NCBI GenBank assembly: GCA_937995995.1 | Contig: CALKIP010000027.1 | Coordinates: 1 to 51,620 of the forward strand | Reading direction: 5' to 3' | DNA: 51,620 nucleotides | Origin: an uncultured bacterium | GTDB lineage: Bacteria; Gemmatimonadota; Gemmatimonadetes; Longimicrobiales; RSA9 | Shown here: piece after piece, positions 41,931 through 50,231 of the stretch | Numbering within the stretch: the stretch's first letter is position 1 | Layout of the letters: every line of letters starts with the position of its first letter | Notes under the pieces: model-generated | What the model was told of the DNA's origin: nothing | Databases searched by the model: none | The model's input: the letters and a program-made list of their open reading frames with translations, nothing else | Made by a program: the position numbers and the translations under genes

Positions 41931-41954
41931 GGCCCGGCGCACTGGCGCCGGGCC
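41931..41954. terminator. Bidirectional hairpin terminator
   Basis: GGCCCGGCGC-ACTG-GCGCCGGGCC, a perfect 10-bp stem, 12 bases after the CbiX-like stop and 10 bases beyond the corrected ctaG stop at 41964. Its position supports the ctaG frame correction. Confidence 0.75.
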
Positions 41955-41963
41955 CCGAATGCA

Positions 41964-42876
41964 TCACCCCTGGTGCTCGACCAGCGGCCCGCGCTCGACC
42001 CGCACGCGCTCCTTGCGCTCGCGCGCCTCGGCCAGCGCCTGCAGCTCGACCTCGAGCCGGGGCGCTACCTGCTGCTGTGCCGCGCTGACGGGCCCAGCGG
42101 AAGAAGAGCACGGTGAGGATGCCCATCAGGATGAACCCGCCCACCACCTTCATGATCAGCCCGGCCACCCGCTGGTCGTCGAGTGCGGCGAAGCCGTGCA
42201 CCGGCGGTGCCAGCTCGTAGCGGCTGTAGACCGGATGGCTGCTGTAGGTGAGATAGAGGAAGAGGGGCGTCATGCAGATCGCCTGCCCGGTCATGTAGAC
42301 GATCTTGAGCAGCTCGTGGAACATCGGCCGCTCCGGCACCGTCCCGATCACGGGCCACCAGAAGATGAGCCCGCCCGTGAGCCAGGCGGTGTCGATGACG
42401 AACGAACCCAGCTGCGTCGCCATCAGGGTATCGGACACGGCCGGGACGTGGGTGGTGCCGACAATGATGTTGAAGACGACGATCGCCGCGAGCGGGTGCG
42501 TCACGAAACGCACCGTCTTCGCGACGACCGAGTCACCGCGCAGCGCGCCGAGCGCCTCCGGCGGCGTTCCCCACAGCAGGAGTGGCGGCGCGATGAGCGC
42601 GATCAGGAGGAACTGGATCGAATGTGCGCTGGCCAGGTATCCGGCACCGAGCACGCCGATCGGCCAGTCGAGGGCGAGCCAGAGGCTGACGAGCCCCGCC
42701 ATGAAGGTGGCGACACGGCCGCCACTCACGGGCGCACCACCGGCAGCCGCGGCCCTGCGCAGCAGGCGCCGGTAGCCGAAGGCGAGCAGCAGGATGAAGA
42801 GCCACACACCCGGGAAGGGCTGCCAGCTCCATTCCCACGGCACGTCCTGCGCCGCGCACCACCACTGCATCTCCAT
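41964..42876 (-). CDS. ctaG: Cytochrome c oxidase assembly factor CtaG (caa3 type), frame interrupted near 42090
   Basis: Multi-helix membrane protein needed for CuB/heme-copper oxidase assembly. It starts MEMQWWCAAQDVPWEWSW and has HSIQFLLIALIAPPLLLWG, HPLAAIVVFNIIVGTTHVP, WWPVIGTVPERP and a last helix GLIMKVVGGFILMGILTVLFF. After FFRWARQ the frame becomes Ala/Gly/Arg-rich and would run antisense into the CbiX-like gene to 41740. One frame over, SAAQQQVAPRLEVELQAL and a charged helix end at TGA 41964, just before the terminator. A one-base difference near 42080-42095 is therefore likely, either an error or a real mutation. It starts three bases after the SCO gene. Confidence 0.87.
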
Positions 42877-42879
42877 GGC

Positions 42880-43917
42880 TCAGCCCCCTTCCCCGGCCTG
42901 TGCCGGGTCCTGCCCGACGAGCGACTCCAGCTCCGCGTACGGCCGCACCTCCGCCTCGATCCTCATCCGTCCGGCCCGGAGGAACTCGAGCTCGGCCTCC
43001 ACGATCTCGCCGACTTCGGGAGAGCGCTCCAGGTCGAGGAGCATGATGTGCAGCCCACCGGGGGCGAGGCGAACACGTCCATTCGCGCGAACCTCGACGC
43101 GGGAGATCTGCTGCATCCTCGCTATGCCGCCGCTGTGCGTCGTGCGGTGGATCTCGACGCGGCGGGCGACGGGTGACTTGACCGATATCAGCGCGTCGTC
43201 GACGGAGCCCTGATTCTCGATCGTGAAGTAGAGCGCGGTGCGGTCTCCGGTGATGGGCTCGGCGACGTAGGCCGTAGACACCTGGATCGCTCCGGCATCG
43301 GCGACCAGCCGCGGCAGGTCGTACGCCCAGTCCGCCTGGCGCGTGCCGAACGGGTAGATCACGCGTGCCACGTTGTCCGGCTGGAAGGCGATGATCTGCG
43401 AGGGGTGCCCGACCTCGTACTTGCCGCCGGTCGTGTCGATGACCGCAGTCGGCAGCTGCAGTGCGGTCATGATCGCGTCGACCTCCTCACGCGTGCCGCG
43501 CAGGCCGATGTAGCCGCGATTGAAGGCGTCGAGCCACTCGCGGATCCGCTGCGGCGTGTCCCGTTCCGGGTCGACGGTCACGAAGACGACCTTGATCCGG
43601 TTGCGCGTCTGGACGGGCAGACCGTCCAGCACCGCGGCCAGATTCGCCAGATGCACCGGACAGACATCCGGGCAGTTGGTGAATCCGAAGAAGAGGAGCG
43701 TCAGGTAGCCGTCCGTCTCGGCGCGGAAATGGAACGGCTCGCCCTCGGTGTCGTTTAGCGTGAAGTCGACCTTCTGCAGCGGTCGCGGGAGGACCATGCC
43801 GCGGTAGTCGTCGCTCGAAGTCGAGGCGGCGCCCCACTCCGGTTCGCCCGCACCGCATGCCGAAAGGAGCAGGGCGGCGAGCACGACCAGGAGTGGCCGG
43901 CGTTCGTATCGCATCAT
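42880..43917 (-). CDS. SCO1/SenC-PCuAC fusion, copper chaperone lipoprotein
   Basis: A 345-residue periplasmic lipoprotein (signal ends LLLSAC). Residues about 40-205 are a SCO1 thioredoxin-fold domain with the copper site CPDVC (Cys82, Cys86) and His171 in VGHPSQIIAF. Residues about 210-330 are a PCuAC domain with an exact H-x10-M-x21-H-x-M motif (His257, Met268, His290, Met292). In most bacteria these are separate proteins that deliver copper to the CuA site of cytochrome oxidase; here they are one chain. It is followed directly by ctaG. The oxidase subunit genes are not in the window. Confidence 0.94.
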   Translation of the reverse strand: MMRYERRPLLVVLAALLLSACGAGEPEWGAASTSSDDYRGMVLPRPLQKVDFTLNDTEGEPFHFRAETDGYLTLLFFGFTNCPDVCPVHLANLAAVLDGLPVQTRNRIKVVFVTVDPERDTPQRIREWLDAFNRGYIGLRGTREEVDAIMTALQLPTAVIDTTGGKYEVGHPSQIIAFQPDNVARVIYPFGTRQADWAYDLPRLVADAGAIQVSTAYVAEPITGDRTALYFTIENQGSVDDALISVKSPVARRVEIHRTTHSGGIARMQQISRVEVRANGRVRLAPGGLHIMLLDLERSPEVGEIVEAELEFLRAGRMRIEAEVRPYAELESLVGQDPAQAGEGG

Positions 43918-44315
43918 CGGGTGATCTATGCTCGGGCCACCCGGCGCCGCGACGGCGGCACGAGGGTGGCAAATCGTCCAAATGTACGTTCGTGCCGCAA
44001 GATAGCCGGCGTGTGGCGGGATTACAACTCGGCGCCCGCCGGATCGATCTACACCGACGAGCGGTGGAAGGAGCCCGCGGTCCGCGGCACGGACCTCGAT
44101 CGGTAAGTGGGATCGATCCGAGGCCCGATGGCACGCGTCGTCCGGGCATCAGAGCGCGCACCGCCGGGAAATGACTGCGCTTGCCGTCGTGGTTCGAATG
44201 CGAGCGCTGCCAGGGTTCGGCAGCGCGCGTCGCCTCGTGGCGTGCTACGTGCGACTCCACCGTCATCTGAATCGCCGTACTCGACGACCGTGCAAACGGG
44301 TGGCTGGAAGGAACC
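43918..44315. other. 398-base divergent intergenic region
   Basis: Contains the divergent promoters of the SCO-ctaG operon (minus) and the histidine-kinase pair (plus). A short plus-strand open frame (43921-44106) has no supporting features. No RNA gene is recognised. Confidence 0.45.
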
Positions 44316-46715
44316 TTGACCACCGTTGCGGCCGTGGCCGTCCTGCTGTTGATCCTCGCCGTTGCCCTCGCGGTGCTCCCTGCACGGCGTGCTCGTGCAC
44401 GGCTTGCCTCGCGCGTCGAGGAGGCCGAGCGGCGTGCCTGGGAGGAGATCGCCCCCGAGGAGGCCGCGCACGCGCCGGGCGATGCGGCTTCCGCGGCATC
44501 GCGCCACACCTCGCTCCTCGAGGAGATCCAGCGTGAGCACGAGCGAGCCGATTTCGAGAGACATCGCTTGCAAGCGGTCCTCGACGCCCTCCCCGTTGGC
44601 GTTTTCATCGTCGATGCACGTGGCCACGTCACCCTGGAGAACCCGGCGGTGCGGGACATCTGGGGCGAGGTCATCCGACTGGCCGACAGTCGGGACCGCC
44701 TTCGGGGTTTCAAGGGGTGGTGGCCCGACACGGGCCGACGCATCGAGGCGCACGAGTGGCCGCTGGTCCGGGCCCTCGAGAGGGGCGAAGTCACGACGGC
44801 GGAAGAGATCGAGATCGAGACCCCGAATGGTCGGCGCAAGTCGGTCCTGAACTACGCCAACCCCTTTCGTGATCAGGAGGGCAGGATCACCGGCGCGATA
44901 TCGGTGAGCGTGGACATCACCGAGCAGCGGAACGCGGAGGAGCGGCAGCGTTTCCTGGCCGAGGTCGGGCGGATCCTGACCTCCAGCCTGGAGATCGATG
45001 CGACGCTTCGTGCCGTGGCCCGGCTCGCGGTCCCACGCATCGCGGACGGCTGCGCCATCTTCCTTCTCAGCGCGGGGCGCATCGAGATGATCGAGTTGGC
45101 GCATGTGGATCCAGAGGTCGCCGGCCGCGTGCGGGAACAGGCTCAGCCGCTGGACCCCGCGTCGCGGTCGGTGGTCGCCCGTGTGATCCGGACGGGCGAA
45201 TCGGTGCTGGTGACCGAGGTCTCGGCACCGGCCCTGCGGGAGGAGGGCTGGGATGAGGCCAGCATACGGACCCTCGAGACGCTCGAGGCGCGCTCGGCGC
45301 TGATCGTGCCGATGCGTGCCCACGAGGAGACCGTGGGCGCGATCACCCTCATCGCGTCGGAATCGGGCCGGACGTACGGGCCCCACGACCTGGCGCTGGC
45401 CGAGGACATGGCGCGCCGCGCCGCCTTTGCGCTGGAGAACGCGCGCCTCTTCGACCAGGCCCGGCAGGCCCGCGGCGAGGCGGAGCGCCGTGCGCGGGAG
45501 GAGGAGGCGCTCCGGAGAGCGGCCGCCGCGGTCGGCGCCACCTTCACGATCGAGGAGGTGGTCCGCCAGATCGCTGAAAGCGCCCTCACCGCGACGAATG
45601 CGGACGGCGCGGTGGTGGAGCGTATCACGCTGGAGGACGATGTCGTCGTCGTGGCGGTGGCCGGCGAGCGGAACGTGCCGCTCGGGTCGCGGATGCCGTA
45701 TCGGGGATCGCTGGCGCAGTGGGTGGTCGAGCGTGGGGAATCGGAGTCGATCGCCGTGCTGGGCGAGGAGCGTGAGCGCGTCTCCCCCGAACTCCGTCGG
45801 GCCTGCCCCGAGTGCTCCGCACTCGCGCTCCCGCTCCTGGATGCCGGGACCGCGATCGGCGCGCTCATCCTCCTGCGTGAGCCGGAGCGGTGGACCTTCC
45901 GTCCGGATGAGGCCGCGCGTGCACGTGCCTTTGCGCATCTGGCCGCGCTCGCCTTCCGGAAGGTGCACCTGCTGGACGATTCCGAGCGCAGACGCGAAGA
46001 GCTGGTCGAGGTGATGGAGAGCCGGTCGCGACTCATGCGAGGCTTCTCACATGATGTGAAGAATCCACTCGGCGCGGCCGATGGCCTCCTCCAGCTCCTG
46101 GAAGACGGCATCATGGGCCCGCTCGACGCAAAGCAGAAGGAGGGCGTGGGACGTGCGCGGCGCACCATCGGTGATGCGCTTCGGTTGATCGACGACCTGC
46201 TGGAGATGGCCAGGACGGAGACGGGCGAGCTCACGCTCGAGTGGAAGCCGGCGGATGTCCGGGAGGTGGCTCGGGAAATGGGCGAGGAGTACCGATCGGG
46301 CGCGGCGGCGAAGGGGCTCTCGATGGAGATCCGGCTGCCGGACACGCTCCCGGTGATCGAAAGCGACCCGGACCGGATTCGTCAGATCCTCGGCAACCTC
46401 CTGTCGAACGCGGTCAAATACACGCACGAGGGCGGCGTCACGGTCGGTGTCGAGCTACGCGAGGATGGAGGCGCACCCGCTTCCGGCCGGTGGATCGCCA
46501 CGTGGGTGTCGGACACGGGGCCGGGGATCCCGGCCGAGCAGCAGTCACTGCTTTTCAAGGAGTTCAGCCGGCTCGACGAGAGCGGCGAAAAACACGGCGC
46601 GGGCATCGGGCTGGCGATCAGTCAGCGGATCGCCCATGCACTCGGCGGTGAGATCACGCTGGAGAGCGAGGTCGGTCGGGGGTCCACCTTCACGCTGTGG
46701 CTGCCGTATGCCTGA
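44316..46715 (+). CDS. Multi-sensor histidine kinase (PAS-GAF-GAF)
   Basis: A 799-residue sensor kinase. One N-terminal transmembrane helix (VAAVAVLLLILAVALAVL) is followed by a coiled region. A PAS domain (about 82-205) ends VSVDITEQRNAEE. Two GAF domains lie at about 215-385 and 410-560. The HisKA domain has His579 in FSHDVKNPLGAADG, and the ATPase domain has NLLSNAVKY, DTGPGIP and GAGIGLAIS. A TTG start at 44316 is chosen because GGAAGGA lies just upstream. There is no receiver domain and no response regulator gene nearby. Its end overlaps the next kinase gene by 8 bases. Confidence 0.93.
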   Translation: MTTVAAVAVLLLILAVALAVLPARRARARLASRVEEAERRAWEEIAPEEAAHAPGDAASAASRHTSLLEEIQREHERADFERHRLQAVLDALPVGVFIVDARGHVTLENPAVRDIWGEVIRLADSRDRLRGFKGWWPDTGRRIEAHEWPLVRALERGEVTTAEEIEIETPNGRRKSVLNYANPFRDQEGRITGAISVSVDITEQRNAEERQRFLAEVGRILTSSLEIDATLRAVARLAVPRIADGCAIFLLSAGRIEMIELAHVDPEVAGRVREQAQPLDPASRSVVARVIRTGESVLVTEVSAPALREEGWDEASIRTLETLEARSALIVPMRAHEETVGAITLIASESGRTYGPHDLALAEDMARRAAFALENARLFDQARQARGEAERRAREEEALRRAAAAVGATFTIEEVVRQIAESALTATNADGAVVERITLEDDVVVVAVAGERNVPLGSRMPYRGSLAQWVVERGESESIAVLGEERERVSPELRRACPECSALALPLLDAGTAIGALILLREPERWTFRPDEAARARAFAHLAALAFRKVHLLDDSERRREELVEVMESRSRLMRGFSHDVKNPLGAADGLLQLLEDGIMGPLDAKQKEGVGRARRTIGDALRLIDDLLEMARTETGELTLEWKPADVREVAREMGEEYRSGAAAKGLSMEIRLPDTLPVIESDPDRIRQILGNLLSNAVKYTHEGGVTVGVELREDGGAPASGRWIATWVSDTGPGIPAEQQSLLFKEFSRLDESGEKHGAGIGLAISQRIAHALGGEITLESEVGRGSTFTLWLPYA

Positions 46716-49431
46716 GCGCGGCCGGAGAGGTGACGACGCGCGCCGACCGGAACGTGCGGCGTGGCCGAGCGGCGATCGGCGACGGGTGCGCGGGGATTGG
46801 GGCGTCACGATCGTCGTCATTCTCGTCGCCATCCTCGTTCTCGAACTCTTTCGTCGCTCGGCGATCTTTACGCCAGCGTACGGCGCATCCGTAGTGGCGA
46901 TCGTCCTCTTCGCGGCCGTCACCTTCGCCGCATTCCGGGGCGGGCTGCGTGCCGGCCTCGTGGGCGCCGCCCTCGCCGTCGTCTATGCGATGGCCGTCTT
47001 GTCGACACCGGGCCAGCCCTTCAGCTACCGGATGGAGGGAGAGGTCGCCCGCATCCTCGTCATCGCCTCCGCGCTGATCATCGTCGCACTGGTCGTCGGG
47101 ATCCTGCGTGAGCGGGTCGACCGGCTCGTGGCCGACGAGCGCGCCGCGCGTGAGTTCGTCACGGACATCCTCGACAGCATCTCCGACGGGTTCTACGCGG
47201 TGGACCGGGATTGGCGCTTCACCTACCTGAACCCGAGGGCGGAGGAGATCCTGCAGCGATCACGGGAGGAACTCCTGGGCCGAAACATCTGGGAGGAGTT
47301 TCCGAAGGCGGCCGACCTGAGGTTCTACAGCGAGTACCATCGAGCGCTCGACGAGGGTGTCGTTGTGGACTTCGAGGCGTACGACCCGTCGTTCGGGCGC
47401 TGGTTCGAGGTCCGCGCCTACCCGTCCGGGACGGGGCTCGCCGTCTATTTCCAGGACATCACCGAGCGAAAGCGACAGCAGGAGGAGCTGGAGGATACGG
47501 CCGCGGAGCTCGAGGCTGCTGTCGACGAGCTCCAGGCCCGGACCGCGGAGGCGGAGACGGCCCGTGCCGAGGTCGAGGAGGCCGGCAGGTGGTCGGCCTT
47601 TCTCGCGGAGGCCGGGCGCTTGCTCTCCTCCAGCCTCGACTACGACAAGACCCTTCGAACGCTGACCGACCTCGCCACGCCGGCCCTGGCCGACCTGTGC
47701 AACGTCGGCATCCTGGGCGAAGACGGGCAGATCCACCGCATGGCGGTGGACAGCGCCGACCCGGTCACATCCGGACTCGCCAGGGAAATCGTGAGCCGCT
47801 ACCCGCCCGGCCCCCATGCATCGGTAGGCGTGGCCAAGGTGCTGCGCACCGGTGAGCCCGAGCTGCTCCCGGAAGTTACGGACGAGGTGCTGCGAGGCAT
47901 CGCCCAGGACGACGAGCACCTTCGGCTACTGAGGCGGCTCGGGATGCGGAGTGCGATGATCGTACCCCTCGTCGCTCGTGGGCGCATACTCGGCTCGATC
48001 TCGCTGATCTCGACCGTGTCCGGCCGCCGCTACGATCGGAACGACCTCTCCCGCGCCCTGGATCTGGCCACTCGTGCGGCGCTCGCCATGGACAACGCCC
48101 GGTTGTACCAGGAGATGGAGCGCGAGGAAGAGCGTTCGGCGTTCCTCTCCGAGGCGAGCCGCATCCTGGCCGCATCACTCGACTACCGGCAGACGCTCGG
48201 CGCCGTGGTGCGGTTGGCGGTGCCGACGCTCGCCGACTTCTGCACCCTCGACCTCGTCGAGGAGGGCCAGGGACTCCAGCGACTCGCGGCAGCGCACCGC
48301 GATCCCGACCGACTCCCACGGCTGTCAGAGGTCCAGCTCTTCCCGCCCGGCCCGGAAAATCCGCTGGACAGGGCACTGCGCACAGGCACGCCGGAGTTGA
48401 TCGCGGAGCTTTCCGAGGCGTGCCGGGAGCACGCGGCGACCGACGCCGCACACCTCGACCCGACGCACGGACTCGGCGCCCGGTCGGCCATGATCGTTCC
48501 CCTCGTCGCGCGAGGGCAGGTGCTCGGCGTCATGATGTTCGCCACGGCGGAGTCCGGCCGCAGGTTCGACGAGAACGATCTCGCACTGGCCGAGGAGGTC
48601 GCGCGCCGCGCGGCGATCGCCGTGGACAACGCGCGCCTCTACGAAGAGGCGCTCGTAGCCAACCAGGCCAAGAGCGATTTCCTGGCCGTCATGAGTCACG
48701 AACTGCGCACGCCGCTCAACGCGATCATGGGCTACACGGACCTGCTCAAGGCCGGCGTACCCGATGCGCTGACCGGTCCCCAGGCCGAGCAGATCGACCG
48801 CATCGACGCGAGTGCACGCCACCTCCTCGAGCTGATCGAGGAGATCCTGACCTTCTCACGCACCGAGGCGGGAAGAGAGGAGGTCCGGACGCGTCCCGTG
48901 GAGATCTCCGACCTCATACGCGATGTGGCCGTACGGACCCAGCGGCTCGCTCGGGAGAAAGGACTCGACTTCCGCGTCAGCGCGCCCGAGCCGCCGGCGG
49001 AGGTCGAGACCGATCCGGCCAAGTTGCGGCAGATCCTCGTCAACGTGATCTCGAACGCCGTGAAATTCACCGAAAAGGGCGAAATCGAGCTTGTGGCGAG
49101 GCTCGAGGACGACCGCTTGATCCTCCAGGTCCGTGACACCGGGATCGGGATCGCACCGGAGGATCAGGAGCGGATTTTCTCGCCCTTCGTCCAGGTCGAG
49201 CGCGCACTCACACGAGAGCAGGGCGGCACCGGCCTCGGCCTCAGCGTGGCCCGTCGCCTGGCCCGCCTCCTGGGAGGCGACATCTCCGTGGAGAGCGAGC
49301 CCGGCGTGGGAAGCACCTTCACGGTCGACCTGCCGGCGCGGGTGGGGCCGGATGGCGGTGAGCCGATGGCGGAGGGTCCGGAGTCGGAGTCGGGGTCGGG
49401 GTCGGGGTCGGGAAAACCGCTTAGGGATTGA
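46708..49431 (+). CDS. Multi-sensor histidine kinase (membrane, PAS-GAF-GAF)
   Basis: A 907-residue kinase starting within the last codons of the previous gene. Residues about 32-134 form four hydrophobic helices resembling the KdpD-type DUF4118 module. A PAS domain (about 150-253) ends YFQDITERKRQQEE and is followed by a coiled coil. Two GAF domains lie at about 295-465 and 475-645. The HisKA domain has His664 in MSHELRTPLNAIMGY, and the ATPase domain has NVISNAVKF, DTGIGIAPED and GGTGLGLSV. The C-terminus is a Ser-Gly-rich repeat tail. The overlap with the first kinase suggests co-expression and perhaps heterodimer signalling. No partner regulator is visible. Confidence 0.93.
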   Translation: MPERGRRGDDARRPERAAWPSGDRRRVRGDWGVTIVVILVAILVLELFRRSAIFTPAYGASVVAIVLFAAVTFAAFRGGLRAGLVGAALAVVYAMAVLSTPGQPFSYRMEGEVARILVIASALIIVALVVGILRERVDRLVADERAAREFVTDILDSISDGFYAVDRDWRFTYLNPRAEEILQRSREELLGRNIWEEFPKAADLRFYSEYHRALDEGVVVDFEAYDPSFGRWFEVRAYPSGTGLAVYFQDITERKRQQEELEDTAAELEAAVDELQARTAEAETARAEVEEAGRWSAFLAEAGRLLSSSLDYDKTLRTLTDLATPALADLCNVGILGEDGQIHRMAVDSADPVTSGLAREIVSRYPPGPHASVGVAKVLRTGEPELLPEVTDEVLRGIAQDDEHLRLLRRLGMRSAMIVPLVARGRILGSISLISTVSGRRYDRNDLSRALDLATRAALAMDNARLYQEMEREEERSAFLSEASRILAASLDYRQTLGAVVRLAVPTLADFCTLDLVEEGQGLQRLAAAHRDPDRLPRLSEVQLFPPGPENPLDRALRTGTPELIAELSEACREHAATDAAHLDPTHGLGARSAMIVPLVARGQVLGVMMFATAESGRRFDENDLALAEEVARRAAIAVDNARLYEEALVANQAKSDFLAVMSHELRTPLNAIMGYTDLLKAGVPDALTGPQAEQIDRIDASARHLLELIEEILTFSRTEAGREEVRTRPVEISDLIRDVAVRTQRLAREKGLDFRVSAPEPPAEVETDPAKLRQILVNVISNAVKFTEKGEIELVARLEDDRLILQVRDTGIGIAPEDQERIFSPFVQVERALTREQGGTGLGLSVARRLARLLGGDISVESEPGVGSTFTVDLPARVGPDGGEPMAEGPESESGSGSGSGKPLRD

Positions 49432-49548
49432 GGCCCGAAGCGTCTGGACGGCTCGAGCCGATGCGTGAGGGTTCCGGCCCCATTGCTGTCGCGGATGCGC
49501 GTCGTCGGACATCGGGGACGCACTCACACCTCTTACAGAGGCGCGAGA

Positions 49549-50103
49549 ATGGCGACCGAATGGGAGAAGATGGTCAGTGGACGGCTCTACGACCCGCATG
49601 ACCCCGCGCTGGTGGCGGCGCGCAAGCGCGCACGCGAGCTGACCAAGGCGCTCAACGACTCCGGCCCCGGCGAGACGGAGGAACGCGCACGCATTCTCCG
49701 CGAACTGTTCGGCACGGCGGGCGAGCGGCTGTGGGTCGAGCCGCCGTTCTACTGTGACTACGGCAGCAACATCACAACCGGCCTCGACGTCTTCTTCAAC
49801 TTCGACTGCGTCGTGCTGGACGTGGCGCCCGTGCGCATCGGCGACCGTGTCCTCTTCGGCCCCGCGGTCCAGATCTATACGGCCACCCACCCGGTCGACG
49901 CCGAGGAGCGGAGAATGGGGCTCGAGGCGGGCCGCCCGATCGAGATCGGCTCCGACGTCTGGGTGGGCGGCGGTTGCATCCTGCTCCCGGGCGTCCGCGT
50001 CGGTTCTGGGTCGGTGATCGGCGCGGGGAGCGTGGTGACCAGGGACGTGCCCGAAGGGGTGTTCGCGGCCGGGAACCCGTGCCGTGTGATCCGCGAGTTG
50101 TAG
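49549..50103 (+). CDS. Maltose/galactoside-type O-acetyltransferase
   Basis: A 184-residue cytosolic trimeric left-handed beta-helix acetyltransferase (Maa/LacA/NodL type) using acetyl-CoA. The N-terminal Mac domain has EWEKMVSGRLYDPHDPALVAAR. Hexapeptide repeats include YGSNITTGLDVFFNF, IEIGSDVWVGGGCILLPGV and GAGSVVTRDVPEGVFAAGNP. The catalytic histidine is in IYTATHPVDAEER. The ATG at 49549 is chosen because it gives the family's start; a longer frame from 49465 is non-conserved. Confidence 0.93.
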   Translation: MATEWEKMVSGRLYDPHDPALVAARKRARELTKALNDSGPGETEERARILRELFGTAGERLWVEPPFYCDYGSNITTGLDVFFNFDCVVLDVAPVRIGDRVLFGPAVQIYTATHPVDAEERRMGLEAGRPIEIGSDVWVGGGCILLPGVRVGSGSVIGAGSVVTRDVPEGVFAAGNPCRVIREL

Positions 50104-50110
50104 ATCTAGC

Positions 50111-50130
50111 CCGGCGATACGGCTCGCCGG
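50111..50130. terminator. Small hairpin after the acetyltransferase gene
   Basis: CCGGCGA-TACGGC-TCGCCGG, a 7-bp stem eight bases past the stop, before the glycoside hydrolase gene. Confidence 0.45.
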
Positions 50131-50231
50131 ACCCCGACCCGAGGGGCGAAGGCGGCCTTGCACCTTCCCGTCGGCCCTTCTATCGTCCCGACCCGGTTCT
50201 CGCCCTAACCTACCCGCACCACCGGTTCGCC

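Noticed and set aside
43921..44106. 61-codon plus-strand frame in the SCO/kinase divergent region
   Set aside because: No ribosome-binding site or family resemblance. It lies across the promoters expected there.
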